From assembly GCA_963675925.2 (NCBI GenBank), contig CAXXIB010000004.1, positions 1,302,001 to 1,366,000 of the forward strand: 64,000 nucleotides of DNA, given 5' to 3'. Source of the stretch: CAXXOK01 sp963675925. Its GTDB lineage: Bacteria; Bacillota; Clostridia; Christensenellales; Aristaeellaceae. Under the pieces are notes generated by a model. That model worked only from the letters and a program-made list of their open reading frames with translations. It made no database searches and was not told where the DNA came from. Below, piece after piece: positions 43,888 through 53,200 of the stretch (positions are counted from its first letter, which is position 1; each line of letters starts with the position of its first letter). The position numbers and the translations under genes are program-made.

Positions 43888-44787
43888 ATGGAGCAGAAAA
43901 CAAGAAGGTATCAGGATGCCGCCGGGTACACCCTTCCACCCGAAACCTGTTCGGGCGCGATTGTGTGCAGCTTTTCCAAAAACAGGCTGGCGGTTATCGG
44001 GCTTTTGATTCTTGTTATCATCGTCAGTCTGAGTATTCTGGCACCGCTCTTCACCGGGTATGACCCGGTACTGGGTATGGACCTGGAAAATGCCCTGCTG
44101 CCGCCGGGATCGGCGGGTCATCTGCTGGGAACCGATGATTACGGGCGGGACCTTGGGGCGCGCTTATTATATGGCGGGCGTACTTCGGTGCTCACCGGGC
44201 TGAGTGTAGCGCTGCTTGCGGCAGGCGTTGGCGTGTTGATCGGCAGCATCAGCGGCTATTATGGCGGCTGGCTGGATGCCGTGCTGATGCGGCTGACGGA
44301 TATCATGCTGTCCTTTCCCTTCCTTGTAATCGCCATCGCCATGATGGCGGTGCTGGGCGCGACACGGGCGAATATCATCCTGATCCTTGCCCTGGTCAGC
44401 TGGCCGGGCTTCGCTCGGCTGACCCGAAGCCAGGTGCTAGCGGTGAAAGAGCTTGAGTTTGTGCAAAGTGCGAAGGCCACGGGCTACCGCGACCCCCGCA
44501 TTATCGTGCATCATATTCTGCCCAACTGCATGGGACCGTTAATCGTCCAGCTGACGCTGATGGTCGGCACTGCGATCTTATCGGCCGCAAGCCTGAATTT
44601 TCTGGGGCTTGGAACTGATGGCACCCAGCCGGATTGGGGTATCATGCTCAATCAGGGGCGGTATTATCTGCAAAGCGCGCCCTACCTGACCATGATTCCC
44701 GGTCTTGCTATTTCCCTGACAGTGCTGGCCATGAACTGGGTCGGCGACGGCCTGCGCGATGTATTTGATCCGCGGCTGAGGAGATAG
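43888..44787 (+). CDS. ABC transporter permease (DppC-like)
   Basis: This 299-residue permease has a DppC/OppC-type N-terminal region (CSFSKNRLAVIGLLILVIIV), HLLGTDDYGRDLGARLLYGG, and an EAA loop SAKATGYRDPRIIVHHILPN. The C-terminus shows PDWGIMLNQGR and VGDGLRDVFDPRLRR, as is usual for the subunit. It is separated from the first ATPase gene by only 3 bp. Confidence 0.94.
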   Translation: MEQKTRRYQDAAGYTLPPETCSGAIVCSFSKNRLAVIGLLILVIIVSLSILAPLFTGYDPVLGMDLENALLPPGSAGHLLGTDDYGRDLGARLLYGGRTSVLTGLSVALLAAGVGVLIGSISGYYGGWLDAVLMRLTDIMLSFPFLVIAIAMMAVLGATRANIILILALVSWPGFARLTRSQVLAVKELEFVQSAKATGYRDPRIIVHHILPNCMGPLIVQLTLMVGTAILSAASLNFLGLGTDGTQPDWGIMLNQGRYYLQSAPYLTMIPGLAISLTVLAMNWVGDGLRDVFDPRLRR

Positions 44788-44790
44788 AGG

Positions 44791-45804
44791 ATGATGCGGG
44801 AAAAAGTGCTGGAAATCAGCGGACTGAAGACCTGGTTCCATACGCCCGAAGGCGTGGCCCGGTCTGTGGACGGCGAATCGTTTACGCTTAGGCAGGGCGA
44901 AACGCTCGCCCTGGTCGGGGAAAGCGGAAGCGGTAAATCCGTTACCGCTTTGTCGCTGATGCGCCTGCTGGATAAAGATGTGGAGATTTCCGCCGATACG
45001 TTTGTGATTGACGGCATTGACGCCAAAGAATTGTCCGCACAAGAGGCGCGGCAGATACGCGGGCGGAAGATTGCCATGATCTTTCAGGATCCCATGACGG
45101 CCCTCAACCCCGTCATGAAGATCCGAAAGCAGCTGGGCGAGGTGCTAAAACGCCGCAATCCAAAGATGAAACGGGCGGAGGTGCGAAAGCTCTCCATTCG
45201 AGCACTGGAAAACGCCGGCGTGCCCAATCCCGCGGAAAGGCTGCACCAATTTCCCCATCAGCTTTCCGGCGGGCTTCGTCAGCGTGTCATGATCGCCATC
45301 GCGCTGGCAAATCATCCGAAAATCCTGATCGCCGACGAACCGACGACTGCGCTGGATGTAACCATCCAGGCGCAAATCATCGACTTGCTGAAAAAATACA
45401 AGCAGGAACGGCAGATGTCCATGCTGCTGATTACCCACGATTTCGGGGTGGTGTCGCAGCTGGCCGATAGGGTGGCGGTCATGTATGCGGGGGAAATTGT
45501 GGAAGAAGCGCCGATTGCGGAGATTTTCAAGAACCCCTGGCATCCGTATACGGAGTTGTTGATTCATTCCATTCCCGGGATATACAGCAAGCGGGGGCAG
45601 CTGTTTGACGCGCTGCCCGGCGAAGCACCCGATCCGCTGCAGTATCCGACCGGCTGTCGTTTTCATCCGCGCTGTCCCAAGGCGATGGAGATTTGTAAAC
45701 GGCTTACACCGCAGGAATATTCCGAGAAAAACCACCGGGTGAGTTGCTGGCTGAAGGGAGGTCATGATGAGCAAGAAAACCATGATATCCATTCAAAATC
45801 TTAA
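44791..45804 (+). CDS. ABC transporter ATP-binding protein (DppD-like)
   Basis: This 337-residue ATPase has Walker A GESGSGKSVT, Q-loop IFQDPMTALNP, signature LSGGLRQRVMIAIAL and Walker B ILIADEPTTALDV. The C-terminal oligopeptide-type cysteine region (PTGCRFHPRCPKAMEIC) can bind an Fe-S cluster in this family. The last 41 bases overlap the start of the next ATPase gene in another frame, a longer overlap than usual. Confidence 0.95.
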   Translation: MMREKVLEISGLKTWFHTPEGVARSVDGESFTLRQGETLALVGESGSGKSVTALSLMRLLDKDVEISADTFVIDGIDAKELSAQEARQIRGRKIAMIFQDPMTALNPVMKIRKQLGEVLKRRNPKMKRAEVRKLSIRALENAGVPNPAERLHQFPHQLSGGLRQRVMIAIALANHPKILIADEPTTALDVTIQAQIIDLLKKYKQERQMSMLLITHDFGVVSQLADRVAVMYAGEIVEEAPIAEIFKNPWHPYTELLIHSIPGIYSKRGQLFDALPGEAPDPLQYPTGCRFHPRCPKAMEICKRLTPQEYSEKNHRVSCWLKGGHDEQENHDIHSKS

Positions 45805-46735
45805 GGTGGGGTTTCCGGTTCAGGGTGTACGGCTATTGCACCGCCGCCGCTCCATACTGGCGGTCGACCATGTCAATCTGGACATTCTGGAAGGCGAGAC
45901 GCTGGGGTTGGTCGGCGAAAGCGGATGTGGGAAAACCACGCTGGGCCGGGCGATTATGCGCTTGAATGAACCCCTAGAGGGCAGTATTGTATTTCGCGGT
46001 CAGGATATCCTCAAAACAAAGGGGAAATCGCAGCGCCTGCTTGCAAAACACCTGCAAATCGTATTTCAGGATCCCTACGCATCGTTAAACCCCAGGCAGA
46101 CCATACGCAATACGATCACCGAAGTGCTGAGAGTCCGCATGAAGCTTAGCAGAAAGCAAAGCAGGGAACGTGCGGACGAACTGCTGGTGCAGGTGGGATT
46201 GAACCCGAAAAACGCAGACCGGTTTCCCCATGAATTTTCCGGCGGTCAGCGGCAGCGGGTCGCCATCGCCAAAGCGCTTGCGCTGCAACCGGAATTTCTG
46301 GTGCTGGACGAAGCCATCTCAGCGCTGGACGTATCCATTCAATCCCAAATCATCAACCTGCTGATGGCCCTCAAAGAGCGATACCATATCACGTACCTGT
46401 TCATTTCCCACGATTTGAACGTAGTCCAGCATATCAGCGATCGGGTGGCTGTGATGTACCTGGGAAAAATCGTCGAGCTGGCACCTACAGAAGTGCTGTT
46501 TGATGGTTCTGCGCACCCCTATACGCTGGCGCTTCTGTCGTCTATTCCGCAAATTCCCGGACAGGAAAATCGGGAAAGAATTGTGCTGCCTGGGGAAGTG
46601 TCCGGCTCGGGAAACATACCCGCCGGATGCCGGTTTCATCCGCGCTGTGCCTATGCGACCGATATTTGCAGGAAAGCAGAACCCGAACTGACGAAGCGCG
46701 GCGACGGACACTGGGCGGCTTGCCATAATATGTGA
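45764..46735 (+). CDS. ABC transporter ATP-binding protein (DppF-like)
   Basis: This 323-residue ATPase has Walker A GESGCGKTTLG, Q-loop VFQDPYASLNP, signature FSGGQRQRVAIAKAL and Walker B FLVLDEAISALDV, where Ala replaces the usual Pro in DEP. It has a C-terminal cysteine motif (PAGCRFHPRCAYATDIC). It starts behind GGGAGGTC within the end of the DppD-like gene and completes the importer. Confidence 0.95.
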   Translation: MMSKKTMISIQNLKVGFPVQGVRLLHRRRSILAVDHVNLDILEGETLGLVGESGCGKTTLGRAIMRLNEPLEGSIVFRGQDILKTKGKSQRLLAKHLQIVFQDPYASLNPRQTIRNTITEVLRVRMKLSRKQSRERADELLVQVGLNPKNADRFPHEFSGGQRQRVAIAKALALQPEFLVLDEAISALDVSIQSQIINLLMALKERYHITYLFISHDLNVVQHISDRVAVMYLGKIVELAPTEVLFDGSAHPYTLALLSSIPQIPGQENRERIVLPGEVSGSGNIPAGCRFHPRCAYATDICRKAEPELTKRGDGHWAACHNM

Positions 46736-46847
46736 TTCGGGTAACTGCAATGTTTTGATGTATCATCAACCTCAATTTCCCAACAGCAATGCTTTTATGC
46801 CGACACAAGGCTTTTAGCAGTATGCGACACCGGTCGGGCATGACACA

Positions 46848-46882
46848 AAGCCCCTTGCAGTTTCAAGATGCAAGGGGCTTTT
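46848..46882. terminator. Bidirectional terminator
   Basis: AAAGCCCCTTGCAGTTTC and its complement AAGATGCAAGGGGCTTTT form a strong hairpin between the importer operon and the convergent sigma-factor operon. Confidence 0.9.
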
Positions 46883-46897
46883 GTGGTTAGCGTAGGA

Positions 46898-48247
46898 TTA
46901 TTGGGTCAGAGGCACCTGAATGGCTTCGTCTTCAAGCAGCAGGGGGAAGCCGACCGTATAGTTGATCAGCAGGGTTTTCGTCTGTGCAAGCTGCTCCGGT
47001 GAAACGCGTGAAACGGTTTCACCCTCGTATTTTTCTTGCCAATATCCGCCGTATCCCAGCAGACCCAGGCTGTGATTGTTCAGCTGATAGCTGGCTATTG
47101 CAAACCTAAGGGACGCGCCATCGGCATCGCCCAGATCAAAGCTCACATAGCCGGCATAGCCATCGGTGGTATAGCGTGCATAGAAGCCGCTTTTCAGTAA
47201 CTCGAAGCTTTCCACGTGCAGCGTAACACCGTTTTCCAGCTGCACATCGGCCGGTAGGCTATCAATTGCAATCGATGCCGTACGGCTGGCTTTGTTGGAA
47301 GTGTTCCAGTTACCGCCAAGCGGAACCAGCGTAAGCGACTGGCTATTGTCCCCGCCCAGGAACCAGACTTCATTGAAGTTTTCAACCGGATGCTCAATGC
47401 TTGCGTCTAGTTTAAAGGTTTGCATCGTCGGGATGATGTTGAGGGCAGCGCCGGCATCATCCATCAATTGGCAGTCAATGTACTGGTTGTTTTCTTTCGT
47501 GCCGGTAAAGCGCAGCAGCATACGGTTTCCAAACGGTGTATAGGCAACGCGCTCAACGGTGAAATCGTAATCCACAGCAGCGCTTCCCTCCCACAAGGCC
47601 ATCGTTTTTTTCACAGGCAGCGAAGGCGTATAGACGGTGGTCGGGTCGTTTGTCTGAGAGCGGTCTACCGTCACATCCAGTCCGCCTTCCCATGCTTGAC
47701 TTTCGTTGTTCCACTGCGGGCCGAAGGTCAATACCTGCCCGTCTGCGATGGGCTGTTGCAAAGACCAAAGCACAAAGGAGTACTGAGACGTATCATCGAT
47801 CGGGATGCCTTCGCTGAAGCTATTGAGCATGGGCAGGCTTTCTCCGTCCAGGAGGATCTCGTTCATCATCGCGGCTATACCATATGCGAACGCGTTATCG
47901 CCCTGATACGGAATGGGGATGGAGTAAGTCTGCTTAAAAAACAGCCCCAGAACATCATCCGTCAGCACGATGTTTTGCAGTTCATAGTTCCAGATTCCAG
48001 GATCGGAATGCGAGTACACCATGGTATCGGGCTGCTCGAAACTGGTACCATCCGGGAACGCGCCGGTGATACCGCGGATGGTTTCGGCGTCCTTCACCAA
48101 GCGGCTTTCTGCCGTATCCAGATAGGGGATGGGAGCGCCGTCACCGATGACGATGGCCGGGACGTCCTCCTGGGCATACGCGCCCTGAACCATGGTGAGC
48201 ATAACCAGCAATGTACAGGCTGTAAGAATGTGCACAAAGCGTTTCAT
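46898..48247 (-). CDS. Secreted protein of unknown function in the ECF sigma operon
   Basis: This 449-residue exported protein has a signal peptide ending GAYAQ near residue 25. The remainder is beta-rich with repeated Ig-like or DUF4179-like segments (VERVAYTPFGNRMLLRFTGT, LENGVTLHVESFELLKSGFY) resembling the extracellular part of the anti-sigma protein encoded just upstream. It starts one base after that gene's stop, so expression is coupled. It may share the ligand or sensing role; this is inference. Confidence 0.75.
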   Translation of the reverse strand: MKRFVHILTACTLLVMLTMVQGAYAQEDVPAIVIGDGAPIPYLDTAESRLVKDAETIRGITGAFPDGTSFEQPDTMVYSHSDPGIWNYELQNIVLTDDVLGLFFKQTYSIPIPYQGDNAFAYGIAAMMNEILLDGESLPMLNSFSEGIPIDDTSQYSFVLWSLQQPIADGQVLTFGPQWNNESQAWEGGLDVTVDRSQTNDPTTVYTPSLPVKKTMALWEGSAAVDYDFTVERVAYTPFGNRMLLRFTGTKENNQYIDCQLMDDAGAALNIIPTMQTFKLDASIEHPVENFNEVWFLGGDNSQSLTLVPLGGNWNTSNKASRTASIAIDSLPADVQLENGVTLHVESFELLKSGFYARYTTDGYAGYVSFDLGDADGASLRFAIASYQLNNHSLGLLGYGGYWQEKYEGETVSRVSPEQLAQTKTLLINYTVGFPLLLEDEAIQVPLTQ

Positions 48248-48248
48248 A

Positions 48249-49340
48249 TCAGGTTTCCTCCTCTGTGGTGGGATGCAGTGGGACGGTAATCGTATCGAAG
48301 ACCTCGCCGGTCTTGCCGTTGTGAAAGCGCAGCGTTATGGTGCCGGGCAGGGTATCAAAGGCGCGGTATACGCTTACCAGGCGCGTCTTGCCGGTATTGG
48401 TTGCCCAAAGCGCTTTACTGTCGGTTCCTTCGGGGTAGCTTACACCGCTTTCGTCAAGCCATTCTGTCCAAATACCATCCAGAAGGTTGATATGGGTCAG
48501 CGCGGGTGCGTCGGCTGCCGCTTCGTATTCGCTGGTCACATAGGTGGCAATCGGCGTTTGTTCGACGGTCAGCAGCGTTAGCGTCAGATTTCCAAGGGAA
48601 AGGTCGATCGGGGTTTCTGCCGCGTAGAAGCTACGCGCATCGGTGATCGGTATGCTCATGTCCAGCTGGCCGGCACTCAGGCGCTTGTTATACGCTTTGT
48701 CAGAGGTAAATACTTCGAAGGTGGTAAGCGAAAGTGTAGCGTCCGTGCCTTCCGCCGGGAAGGCCAGCGTGTAGAGAATATCTTCGCCGTCGTAGTGAAT
48801 CTCTTGCGACATAGGGGTGAGCTCATTGCCGCTGGCATCCAGGGCTTGCAAGGATGCCTGCACTAGGGTGCGGTTTGTTTCATCGGCGTGGCGGGAATAG
48901 GTTTCTGCGCTTGTGCCGTTTTGCCACCAGTCCGTTGTCCAAGATGCATCGGCGCTTCCATCCATGAGTAGCACGTCGTCGTCACCATGCACCCGAACCA
49001 CGGCATACAGGCTGCGGCCATCGTTGATCGCTTCTTCCACGGTGAAGGTCGCGTGCTGTGGCTGCTGCGCTGTTTGGGTGATATCGGTCTGTACCAGCTG
49101 CTCTGCGCCGGGGCTTAGAAACGCGCGCAGGGTTTCCTGAAGGGTATCCAGCACGCCGAGCTGCGAAAGCGCGAAGGCTGTACTCGTCAAAACGACAACG
49201 GCCGCAGCCATGATCATAGCCAGCCTGGTGCGAACCGCTTTGCGGGGCGCGCGCTGCATGCGTGCGGCCGTCATGCGGACAGTTTCGGAAAACGCATCGG
49301 GAATTGTACCGAAAGTGCCTTCCCATTTATTCGTTTTCAT
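48249..49340 (-). CDS. DUF4179-type anti-sigma factor-like membrane protein
   Basis: This 363-residue protein has a cytoplasmic N-terminus of ~40 residues (FSETVRMTAARMQRAPRKAV), one membrane segment (LAMIMAAAVVVLTSTAFALS), and a ~290-residue extracellular beta-rich region. Its start overlaps the sigma gene by 14 nt. The layout and position indicate that it holds the sigma factor inactive and responds to an envelope signal. The zinc-finger motif of classical ZAS anti-sigmas is absent. Confidence 0.8.
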   Translation of the reverse strand: MKTNKWEGTFGTIPDAFSETVRMTAARMQRAPRKAVRTRLAMIMAAAVVVLTSTAFALSQLGVLDTLQETLRAFLSPGAEQLVQTDITQTAQQPQHATFTVEEAINDGRSLYAVVRVHGDDDVLLMDGSADASWTTDWWQNGTSAETYSRHADETNRTLVQASLQALDASGNELTPMSQEIHYDGEDILYTLAFPAEGTDATLSLTTFEVFTSDKAYNKRLSAGQLDMSIPITDARSFYAAETPIDLSLGNLTLTLLTVEQTPIATYVTSEYEAAADAPALTHINLLDGIWTEWLDESGVSYPEGTDSKALWATNTGKTRLVSVYRAFDTLPGTITLRFHNGKTGEVFDTITVPLHPTTEEET

Positions 49341-49809
49341 CGTTATATTCCTCCGATAGATGGTTCTTGAGTGTTTTGCGCCCGCGGTTCATGCGCGAGA
49401 GTACTGTGCCCTTGGGGCAGCGCAGTGCGGATGCGATGTCTTTGATCGAAAAGCCTTCCATATAGTGAAGCACGATAGGCAGTCTTAGGGGTTCGGGAAG
49501 CGCGAGGATTTCATCCCGAAGTGCGGAATGGTCGCTTGGGACAGCGGCCGCTGGATCATACAGCGTTTCCGCCGGAAACTCGCGGCTGTTTTTGCGAAGG
49601 ATGGTATAGCACTCGTTAATCAGTATGCGTACCAGCCAGGGCTTTAACTTGCGCTCGTCCCGTAGGGCAGCCGCTTTCCGCCAACCCTTTTCGATTGCGG
49701 ATTGTACGGCATCCTCTCGGTCTGCTTCGCTGCGCAGCAGGCTGTAGCTGATGTGGTACAGCGTGCCCGTCAAGGCGATAATCTGGCGTTCGAGTTCCTG
49801 TTTGTCCAT
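49327..49809 (-). CDS. RNA polymerase ECF sigma factor
   Basis: This 160-residue sigma-70 family protein has region 2 (LYHISYSLLRSEADREDAVQ, SAIEKGWRKAAALRDERKLK, PWLVRILINECYTILRK) and region 4 (LRLPIVLHYMEGFSIKDIAS, ALRCPKGTVLSRMNRGRKTL). The length is typical of the ECF group. The ATG at 49809 behind GAGGTACGTC is chosen. The operon order is sigma, anti-sigma, secreted protein. Target promoters are not known; an own-operon promoter could not be identified by eye. Confidence 0.93.
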   Translation of the reverse strand: MDKQELERQIIALTGTLYHISYSLLRSEADREDAVQSAIEKGWRKAAALRDERKLKPWLVRILINECYTILRKNSREFPAETLYDPAAAVPSDHSALRDEILALPEPLRLPIVLHYMEGFSIKDIASALRCPKGTVLSRMNRGRKTLKNHLSEEYNDENE

Positions 49810-49997
49810 TGACGTACCTCGTTCTTGCTTGCTTTTCGTGTCGGCCCGACAGTATAAAGACGTGTGAAACACAAAAAATATTCTTGCGATTTCGAACTAA
49901 GTTACACTTTTATTAGAGCAGCGTGACCCAAGCCTGGCATAGCGGTCAATGTGCATTGTATACACTGTTTTTTCCGTGTATTCCTGCTGTAAATGTT

Positions 49998-50071
49998 TTG
50001 ACTGGATTTTAATGGAATGATACTATGAAAATATAGTTCAATTACTACACTGAATGAAATAAAAGTTTCAT
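49998..50071 (+). promoter_or_regulatory. Promoter and operator of the RpiR-type gene
   Basis: TTGACT (49998-50003), a 17-bp spacer and TACTAT (50021-50026) form the promoter. Downstream, ATGAAATAAAAGTTTCAT (50054-50071) is a 6-bp perfect inverted repeat with a 6-bp centre. It matches the GAAA-N-TTTC pattern common for RpiR-family operators, so autoregulation is likely. Confidence 0.75.
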
Positions 50072-50087
50072 GGAGGGTGAGAACACT

Positions 50088-50912
50088 ATGGCAGGCATTG
50101 AGATCGAATCAGTATATCCCTCCCTGTCGCAATCCCAAAAGAAAATCGCCTGCTATGTGGAAGAACACCTGGAAGAGGCTGTATTCCTATCCATCAATCA
50201 GCTGGCAGACAACCTGGCGCTGTCACCCGCATCCATTGTACGCTTTACCCGCGCGGTCGGTTATCGGGGATATACGGATTATCAAAAATATCTGCGCAGC
50301 AGAATCAAAGTGGTTCGCCCAGCACCTGAACCCGGCGTGATGGCCACCGGCCCGGCACTGGCCGCCAAGGCCAGCATCGAGGCGACACAACACATGTTCC
50401 AAACCGTGGATATCGCGCAGATGCAGCGGGTGGGAGATGCCGTGATGACGGCGCAGAAGGTGCTCATCGTTGGCTATATGGATAGCTTTGGCACGGCCTC
50501 GGAGCTTGTACATCGCTTGTATGGCATGCGCGACAGCGTATACTTTACCCGCCTGATTAACGATTGGGACAGCATACTGAAACTGATGACGCCGGATACG
50601 CTGGTGCTGGCCGTGTCGTTTACGCCGCATTATCAATACACCCACACCTGCGTGACCACGGCGAAGGAACGTGGCTGCCAGACGATTCTGATAACAGACA
50701 ACGCGATTAACCCCCTGTCGGAATACGCCGATGAAATGCTGGTATTTCCGCTTTCCCGTGCGGGGCGCGGCACGCTGCACGAGCAGCTGGATGTTAGCCC
50801 GGTGTTTGCGTATATCCACTATATGTTTGGTTATCTGGCGGTACAGTATCCGGAAAGGAAGCTGGATGAAAGTCGGTATCACGAAAAATTCGTTGACGAG
50901 TTCAGGCAGTAG
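50088..50912 (+). CDS. RpiR/MurR family transcriptional regulator
   Basis: This 274-residue regulator has an N-terminal HTH_6 domain (SLSQSQKKIACYVEEHLEEA, LSINQLADNLALSPASIVRF) and a C-terminal SIS sugar-phosphate-type domain (KVLIVGYMDSFGTASELVHR, LVLAVSFTPHYQYT, LITDNAINPL). The start at 50088 follows GGAGGGTGAGAAC. The SIS domain suggests control by a phosphorylated metabolite. Its likely targets are its own promoter and perhaps the rocB gene 140 bp downstream. Confidence 0.9.
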   Translation: MAGIEIESVYPSLSQSQKKIACYVEEHLEEAVFLSINQLADNLALSPASIVRFTRAVGYRGYTDYQKYLRSRIKVVRPAPEPGVMATGPALAAKASIEATQHMFQTVDIAQMQRVGDAVMTAQKVLIVGYMDSFGTASELVHRLYGMRDSVYFTRLINDWDSILKLMTPDTLVLAVSFTPHYQYTHTCVTTAKERGCQTILITDNAINPLSEYADEMLVFPLSRAGRGTLHEQLDVSPVFAYIHYMFGYLAVQYPERKLDESRYHEKFVDEFRQ

Positions 50913-51052
50913 GCCTGTAGGGGATGGCAGTATTATTCCTTACGATGCTCGCGGCAAATGGATGAAATCGGTACAGACACCATGGCAACTCAGGGACATT
51001 GGGAGATGTTGACACAGTTTTGCCACTGGGCAAACAAAGGAAGGAACGCTGA

Positions 51053-52663
51053 ATGACAGTTTTAGAGATGCTCGAAGCGCTTGTCAAAACGCGGGGGATA
51101 ACAGGAACGCCGCAGGAAACAGCGGTCGCCAATCAAGTGATGGAAATCATCCGGGACGACCCGTATTTTTTAGAACACCCGGAGCTGTGCGGTCAGTGGG
51201 ACGGGGTAGATGCGCTCGGCCGGCCAGTGGTTTGGGCCTTGAAAAAAGGTAGCGGGAAACGCACGGTCATTGTCTCCGGGCATTACGACACGGTAGGTAC
51301 CGGTTGCTATGGTGTGTATGAAGACTACGCACTGAATCCCCAGCAGTTATTGCAGGCGTATTTGAACAATCCGCCAAACGATCCGGCGTTGATGGAAGAC
51401 ATTCGCAGCGGGAAATGGATGGTGGCCCGTGGCTGCGCGGATATGAAAGCCGGGCTTGCGCTTAATTTGGATGCGCTGTTCAGCCATACGCCCGGGGAAG
51501 TCAACGTTTTATTTACGGCGGTCAGCGATGAGGAAAACCTGTCCGCAGGTGCGCGGCAGGCCGTGACCCTGTACAGGCAGTTGCAGGAGCGCTTTGGCTT
51601 GCAGTATGAGGTAGCGATTGTCAGCGAGTCGATCGAGCGGGATACTGCGGCAGAAGAACCGCATCCGCTCATCAACGGCAGCGCGGGGAAAATACTGCCG
51701 GTGGTAGTCGCCAAGGGCATTCCCGCCCATGGGGCCGCAATGCTGCGCGGGATAAACTCCGCCCATCTGATTGCCGAAATCGTATGCCAAACCGAGTACG
51801 ATACGGCGTTTGTATCGCACGGCGGCGACCTGTATACCCAGCCGCCTGCTGTACAGCTGATACGGGACTTAAAGCCGGGGTACGATGTCTCCATGCCGGA
51901 GTATACAGCTGCGGCGTTCAATATGACCTTCTTTTGCGATACAGACCCGCTCTCGCTGATGAACAGGCTGATGCACAACTGCCGCACAGCAACTCAGCAG
52001 GTATTAGAGCGCTATCAGGACTGCGCGGAGGCCATGGTAACAGAAGGCACGCTGGCTGACGGCATATACCGGCCGTTTGATCTGTCGGTGATGACGCTGG
52101 AAGAGCTGGAAGCGAAAGCCTGCCAGCAAAGCGGGTATGAAGCATTCCACAAGGCTGCCGCTGCACGCAGCATGCAGCGCGCGGCCGACGGAGACACGCT
52201 GGTGATGATCAGCATTCGCTACATTGCCGAGCTGATGGCGTTTGCAGGACGCGGCCCGATGGTGGTGGCCGGGATTGCTCCGCCGTATTACCCGGCGGTG
52301 AATAACGAATACCTTTCGTGCCACAGTGCGCCTATTATGCAGCACGCAGCGCAAGCGCTGCGGCAGCAGGGCGTGCAGACGGCCATGCGGGCGTATACAC
52401 CTGCGATGATGGATTTAAGCTATCTGTCCTGCTTTCATCCCGAAAGCGCACACAAGGTGATGAGCAATGTGCCCATACCCAAACCCCTGTATGATATGGA
52501 CATCGACGCTATGGCGCAGCTTGGCATTCCCTCGCTGGTCGTCGGCCCGGCCGGTAAAGACATTCATCAACTGGGAGAGCGGGTGTTCATTCCGGATCTA
52601 GAGGGTGATTTGCCGAAAATATTTCGGCAGATTATCGCAAGTACACAGCAGTATGAACAGTAG
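51053..52663 (+). CDS. RocB-like M20-family metallopeptidase/deacylase
   Basis: This 536-residue protein matches the RocB group in the arginine-utilisation pathway, a branch of M20/M28 metalloenzymes. Metal-site motifs include VSGHYDTVG, the aspartate of ARGCADMKAGLALNLDALF and VSDEENLSAG. It has the long insertion typical of RocB, and late in the protein PAGKDIHQLGERV with a His. The reaction performed by RocB is not established. It is followed 10 bp later by a flavin-binding gene. Confidence 0.85.
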   Translation: MTVLEMLEALVKTRGITGTPQETAVANQVMEIIRDDPYFLEHPELCGQWDGVDALGRPVVWALKKGSGKRTVIVSGHYDTVGTGCYGVYEDYALNPQQLLQAYLNNPPNDPALMEDIRSGKWMVARGCADMKAGLALNLDALFSHTPGEVNVLFTAVSDEENLSAGARQAVTLYRQLQERFGLQYEVAIVSESIERDTAAEEPHPLINGSAGKILPVVVAKGIPAHGAAMLRGINSAHLIAEIVCQTEYDTAFVSHGGDLYTQPPAVQLIRDLKPGYDVSMPEYTAAAFNMTFFCDTDPLSLMNRLMHNCRTATQQVLERYQDCAEAMVTEGTLADGIYRPFDLSVMTLEELEAKACQQSGYEAFHKAAAARSMQRAADGDTLVMISIRYIAELMAFAGRGPMVVAGIAPPYYPAVNNEYLSCHSAPIMQHAAQALRQQGVQTAMRAYTPAMMDLSYLSCFHPESAHKVMSNVPIPKPLYDMDIDAMAQLGIPSLVVGPAGKDIHQLGERVFIPDLEGDLPKIFRQIIASTQQYEQ

Positions 52664-52673
52664 GGAGAAAGCT

Positions 52674-53135
52674 ATGAAAGCGATGCAGCTATCCGAGCGT
52701 TACAGAGACGAAGCCTGGGCCATGGCACGGTTTGAGCAGGCGGAATACGCCTGTCTGGCAGTCAATGGTGAAAACGGAACACCCTACAACATTCCCCTTT
52801 GTATTGTGCGGATTGACGACGCGCTGTACTTCCATACGGCGCTTGCGGGAACAGCGCCGGACTTGCTCCGCAAAGACGGCCGTGCAAGTATAACCTGCAC
52901 CACCTATACTAAGCGCGATCCCCAGCATACAACACTGCTGTTTGAATCGGCCATGGCCTTCGGCGTTGTGACTGAAATTACGCAGCTGGAACAAAAGCGG
53001 GAGATCATGATCGGCTTTTTTGGCAAATATCTGCCCGGAGACCCGAAAACGGAGGCGTATGCCACCCGTGCATCCATGCGGGCGGCTGTCTGGAAGTTTG
53101 ATATAAGCTCCATCAGCGGTAAAGAGAACAGCTGA
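52674..53135 (+). CDS. Pyridoxamine 5'-phosphate oxidase-like flavin-binding protein
   Basis: This 153-residue split-barrel protein starts at the ATG at 52674 behind GGGAGAAAGC. It carries EYACLAVNGENGTPYNIPLC, DALYFHTALAGTAPDLLRKD and a C-terminal KTEAYATRASMRAAVWKFDI with an arginine-rich helix, as in the NimA/PNPOx-like group. It probably binds FMN or a similar flavin; the reaction is unknown. It shares an operon with rocB. Confidence 0.85.
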   Translation: MKAMQLSERYRDEAWAMARFEQAEYACLAVNGENGTPYNIPLCIVRIDDALYFHTALAGTAPDLLRKDGRASITCTTYTKRDPQHTTLLFESAMAFGVVTEITQLEQKREIMIGFFGKYLPGDPKTEAYATRASMRAAVWKFDISSISGKENS

Positions 53136-53159
53136 TAGAGTCACATGGTAAAAAGCATC

Positions 53160-53200
53160 ATCGCCCGGCGACCATGCACAGTGGTTGACCGGGCGATTTT
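53160..53200 (+). terminator. Terminator after the rocB operon
   Basis: ATCGCCCGG (53160-53168) pairs with CCGGGCGAT (53189-53197), followed by TTT. An inner ACC/GGT pairing lies in the loop. It separates the PNPOx-like gene from the cobalamin-binding protein gene. Confidence 0.8.
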
